Shown piece after piece: positions 61,635 to 64,000 of a stretch of 64,000 bases of DNA. The first letter of the stretch is position 1, and each line of letters begins with the position of its first letter. Below the pieces are notes generated by a model that saw only the letters and a list, made by a program, of their open reading frames with translations, searched no databases and was not told the origin of the DNA. Origin of the DNA: Pseudomonas kribbensis (lineage in GTDB: Bacteria > Pseudomonadota > Gammaproteobacteria > Pseudomonadales > Pseudomonadaceae); contig NZ_CP029608.1 of assembly GCF_003352185.1 (NCBI RefSeq), positions 3,534,001 to 3,598,000 of the forward strand, written 5' to 3'. The position numbers were made by a program, and so were the translations under genes.

Positions 61635-63371
61635 ATGTCTGATAAGCAACCCACCCTGCGCTCCGCCCAATGGTTCGGCACAGCCGACAAGAACGGCTTC
61701 ATGTACCGCAGCTGGATGAAGAATCAGGGCATCGCCGACCATCAGTTCCATGGCAAGCCGATCATCGGCATCTGCAACACCTGGTCGGAACTGACACCGT
61801 GCAACGCGCATTTCCGCCAGATTGCGGAGCACGTCAAACGCGGTGTGATCGAGGCCGGCGGCTTTCCGGTGGAATTCCCGGTGTTCTCCAACGGTGAATC
61901 GAACCTGCGCCCGACCGCCATGCTCACCCGCAACCTGGCGAGCATGGATGTCGAGGAAGCGATTCGCGGCAACCCGATTGACGGCGTGGTGCTGCTAACC
62001 GGATGCGACAAGACCACCCCGGCCCTGCTGATGGGCGCGGCCAGTTGCGATGTGCCGGCGATCGTCGTCACTGGCGGGCCGATGCTCAACGGCAAGCACA
62101 AGGGCAAGGACATTGGCTCCGGCACCGTGGTCTGGCAGCTCAGCGAGCAGGTCAAGGCTGGCACCATCACGATTGACGATTTCCTCGCGGCCGAGGGCGG
62201 CATGTCCCGCTCGGCCGGCACCTGCAACACCATGGGCACCGCGTCGACCATGGCCTGCATGGCCGAAGCACTGGGCACTTCCCTGCCGCACAACGCGGCG
62301 ATTCCGGCGGTGGATGCGCGGCGTTACGTGCTGGCGCACATGTCCGGCATGCGTGCGGTGGAAATGGTCCGTGAAGACTTGAAGCTGTCGAAGATCCTGA
62401 CCAAAGAGGCCTTCGAAAACGCGATCCGGGTCAACGCGGCGATTGGCGGTTCGACCAACGCGGTGATTCACCTAAAAGCCATCGCTGGGCGCATTGGTGT
62501 CGAGCTGGATCTGGACGACTGGACCCGCATCGGTCGCGGCATGCCGACCATTGTCGACCTGCAACCGTCAGGGCGTTTCCTGATGGAAGAGTTCTATTAC
62601 GCGGGCGGCTTGCCGGCCGTATTGCGCCGCCTCGGCGAGGCCAATCTGATTCCGAATCCTGACGCGCTGACCGTCAATGGCAAATCCATCGGTGAGAACA
62701 CCAAGGACGCGCCGATCTACGGCGAAGACCAAGTGATCCGAACCCTCGACAACCCGATCCGCGCAGACGGCGGGATCTGCGTGTTGCGCGGCAACCTGGC
62801 GCCACTGGGCGCAGTGCTCAAGCCATCTGCCGCCACGCCGGAACTGATGCAGCACCGTGGTCGCGCGGTCGTATTCGAGAACTTCGATATGTACAAGGCG
62901 CGCATCAACGACCCGGAACTCGACGTCGATGCGAACTCGATTCTGGTGATGAAAAACTGCGGTCCGAAGGGTTATCCGGGCATGGCCGAGGTCGGCAACA
63001 TGGGCCTGCCGGCCAAGCTGCTGGCCCAGGGCGTGACAGACATGGTGCGCATTTCCGACGCACGCATGAGCGGCACCGCGTACGGCACAGTTGTGTTGCA
63101 TGTCGCCCCCGAAGCGGCGGCCGGCGGGCCGTTGGCGGTGGTGAAGGAAGGCGACTGGATCGAGCTGGACTGCGCCAGCGGGCGTCTGCACCTGGATATT
63201 CCGGACGCCGAACTGGCGGCACGCATGGCGGATCTGCAACCGCCGCAGCAGTTGCTGGTGGGTGGGTATCGTCAATTGTATATCGACCATGTGCTGCAGG
63301 CGGATCAGGGGTGTGATTTCGATTTCCTGGTCGGTTGTCGAGGTGCTGAAGTACCCCGCCATTCCCATTAA
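61635..63371 (+). CDS. IlvD/Edd-family sugar-acid dehydratase
   Basis: 578 residues. Family blocks: IGICNTWSELTPCNAHF, GGFPVEFPVFSNGE, LLTGCDKTTPALLMGAA, SAGTCNTMGTASTMACMAEALG and MKNCGPKGYPGMAEVGN. Cys residues at CNTW, GCDK and GTCNT are the Fe-S ligands. The catabolic surroundings and absence of branched-chain amino acid genes argue for L-arabinonate/D-xylonate-type dehydratase rather than IlvD. Product would be the 2-keto-3-deoxy acid passed to the FAH enzyme. Divergent from the MFS gene. Confidence 0.92.
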   Translation: MSDKQPTLRSAQWFGTADKNGFMYRSWMKNQGIADHQFHGKPIIGICNTWSELTPCNAHFRQIAEHVKRGVIEAGGFPVEFPVFSNGESNLRPTAMLTRNLASMDVEEAIRGNPIDGVVLLTGCDKTTPALLMGAASCDVPAIVVTGGPMLNGKHKGKDIGSGTVVWQLSEQVKAGTITIDDFLAAEGGMSRSAGTCNTMGTASTMACMAEALGTSLPHNAAIPAVDARRYVLAHMSGMRAVEMVREDLKLSKILTKEAFENAIRVNAAIGGSTNAVIHLKAIAGRIGVELDLDDWTRIGRGMPTIVDLQPSGRFLMEEFYYAGGLPAVLRRLGEANLIPNPDALTVNGKSIGENTKDAPIYGEDQVIRTLDNPIRADGGICVLRGNLAPLGAVLKPSAATPELMQHRGRAVVFENFDMYKARINDPELDVDANSILVMKNCGPKGYPGMAEVGNMGLPAKLLAQGVTDMVRISDARMSGTAYGTVVLHVAPEAAAGGPLAVVKEGDWIELDCASGRLHLDIPDAELAARMADLQPPQQLLVGGYRQLYIDHVLQADQGCDFDFLVGCRGAEVPRHSH

Positions 63372-63386
63372 CACCGCCGCCCCCTT

Positions 63387-63474
63387 GTGGGAGCCAGCCC
63401 GCTGGCGATGGCGATCTGTCAGTTGATATTCATGTTGACTGATACACCGCTATCGCGAGCAGGCTCGCTCCCAC
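63387..63474. repeat. REPIN with unlike arms
   Basis: GTGGGAGCCAGCCCGCTGGC on the left, GCGAGCAGGCTCGCTCCCAC on the right, ~50 nt apart: a GCCAGC-type unit facing a GCGAGC-type unit. Confidence 0.9.
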
Positions 63475-63523
63475 ATTGCTATGATGCGCGGCATCTCCAT
63501 CGCTCAGGATCGTGCCGTTCCCC

Positions 63524-64000
63524 ATGGATTACCGCAAACCTTCCGACCGTAAAAGCATGCACTCGCGCATCGTTCAGGAACTGGGCATGCAGATCGTCTC
63601 CGGCCGTTTTCTGCCTGACGACAAACTGCCCGCCGAAGCCTTGCTCTGCGAGGAGTACGCGGTCAGCCGGCCGGTGTTGCGCGAAGCTACCCGAGTGCTG
63701 GTCGCCAAGGGCCTGGTGTATTCGAAACCGCGCGTCGGCACCGTGGTCAAGCCGCGCCGCGAATGGCACATGCTCGACCCGGACGTGCTGCACTGGCTGA
63801 TGCAAAGCAGCCCGCAGAACGAGTTCTTCAATGTCCTGACCAGCGTGCGCAGCATCATCGAACCGGCCGCCGCCGCCCTCGCCGCCCAGCATGCGACCGA
63901 TGCCGACATCGCAGCCATCGGCGAAGCCTACCAACGCATGGAAGCCGCACCGACCCCGGAAGCCTTGCTGCAACCGGATCTGGATTTCCACAGCCGCATC
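63524..64000 (+). CDS. GntR-family regulator, FCD type, 3' end outside window
   Basis: 159 codons to the window edge. Winged helix ~10-80: SRIVQELGMQIVSGRFLPDDKLPAEALLCEEYAVSRPVLREATRVLVAKGLVYSKPRVGTVV; FCD ligand-binding domain begins at ~95 (DPDVLHWLMQ, VRSIIEPAAAALAAQHAT) with the D...R...E start of its metal/ligand site. Likely represses the adjacent pentonate genes and releases on binding a sugar acid; two operators fit. Confidence 0.93.
   Translation, partial: MDYRKPSDRKSMHSRIVQELGMQIVSGRFLPDDKLPAEALLCEEYAVSRPVLREATRVLVAKGLVYSKPRVGTVVKPRREWHMLDPDVLHWLMQSSPQNEFFNVLTSVRSIIEPAAAALAAQHATDADIAAIGEAYQRMEAAPTPEALLQPDLDFHSRI

Overview
The window looks like the chromosome of a Pseudomonas of the fluorescens group. 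It is GC-rich, carries many REPIN-type repeats (paired GTGGGAGCGAGC / GCTCGCTCCCAC hairpins), an NAD-glutamate dehydrogenase of the 1600-residue class, and Pseudomonas-specific small families (DUF6124, DUF5629). No rRNA, tRNA or CRISPR array was seen. All family assignments come from reading the protein sequences; no database search was run.

Region A (1-29.4 kb) is a phosphate-starvation secretion locus that keeps the gene order of the P. aeruginosa vre-hxc-pdt region. It holds a TpsA-type giant exoprotein (left edge, incomplete), two tandem DING/PstS-like secreted phosphate-binding proteins, an Hxc-type type II secretion system (hxcS-R-Q-Z-Y-X-T on the minus strand, hxcV divergent; then hxcP, hxcU and hxcW), and the cell-surface signalling trio vreA-vreI-vreR. 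A good Pho box lies before the first DING gene and a weaker one before vreA. The genes form one plan: phosphate limitation (PhoB) and the VreI sigma factor would switch on a dedicated secretion machine and its cargo.

Region B (15.4-25.3 kb) is a block of about 9.9 kb that splits this secretion cluster between hxcV and hxcP. It carries two convergent DUF6124 genes with long, structured, mutually homologous leaders; a PAAR / peptidoglycan amidase / membrane immunity cassette of type VI secretion style; an AT-rich ATPase + DUF4435 (TOPRIM) pair resembling the PARIS anti-phage system; a HEPN-like gene; a membrane protein; and a DUF6602 nuclease-like gene. It reads as an accessory or defence island.

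Region C (29.4-47.0 kb) is core-like: a small secreted protein, an AhpD-like protein, a MocR-type regulator, an ABM monooxygenase, a cupin, a lipoprotein, gdhB, and the six-gene moxR / DUF58 / DUF4381 / BatA / BatB-C / BatD operon. Several REPINs sit between genes.

Region D (47.0-49.2 kb) is unusual. Four unrelated small minus-strand genes, immunity-like in size and character, are each followed by a copy of the same palindrome (AAAAGGGGACAGATTTATT with its inverse). Two further related copies follow accessory genes in Region B. This gene-repeat-gene-repeat layout is the most intriguing structure in the window.

Region E (49.4-64 kb) holds sbcD-sbcC-GST in one overlapping unit, small membrane and secreted proteins, a lactonase-like beta-propeller, a DUF5629 protein, and a pentonate catabolic cluster. 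The cluster has a semialdehyde dehydrogenase, a FAH-family dehydratase/hydrolase, an MFS transporter, a divergent IlvD/Edd dehydratase and an FCD-type GntR regulator (cut by the right edge). Two GntR-like operators lie in the divergent promoter.
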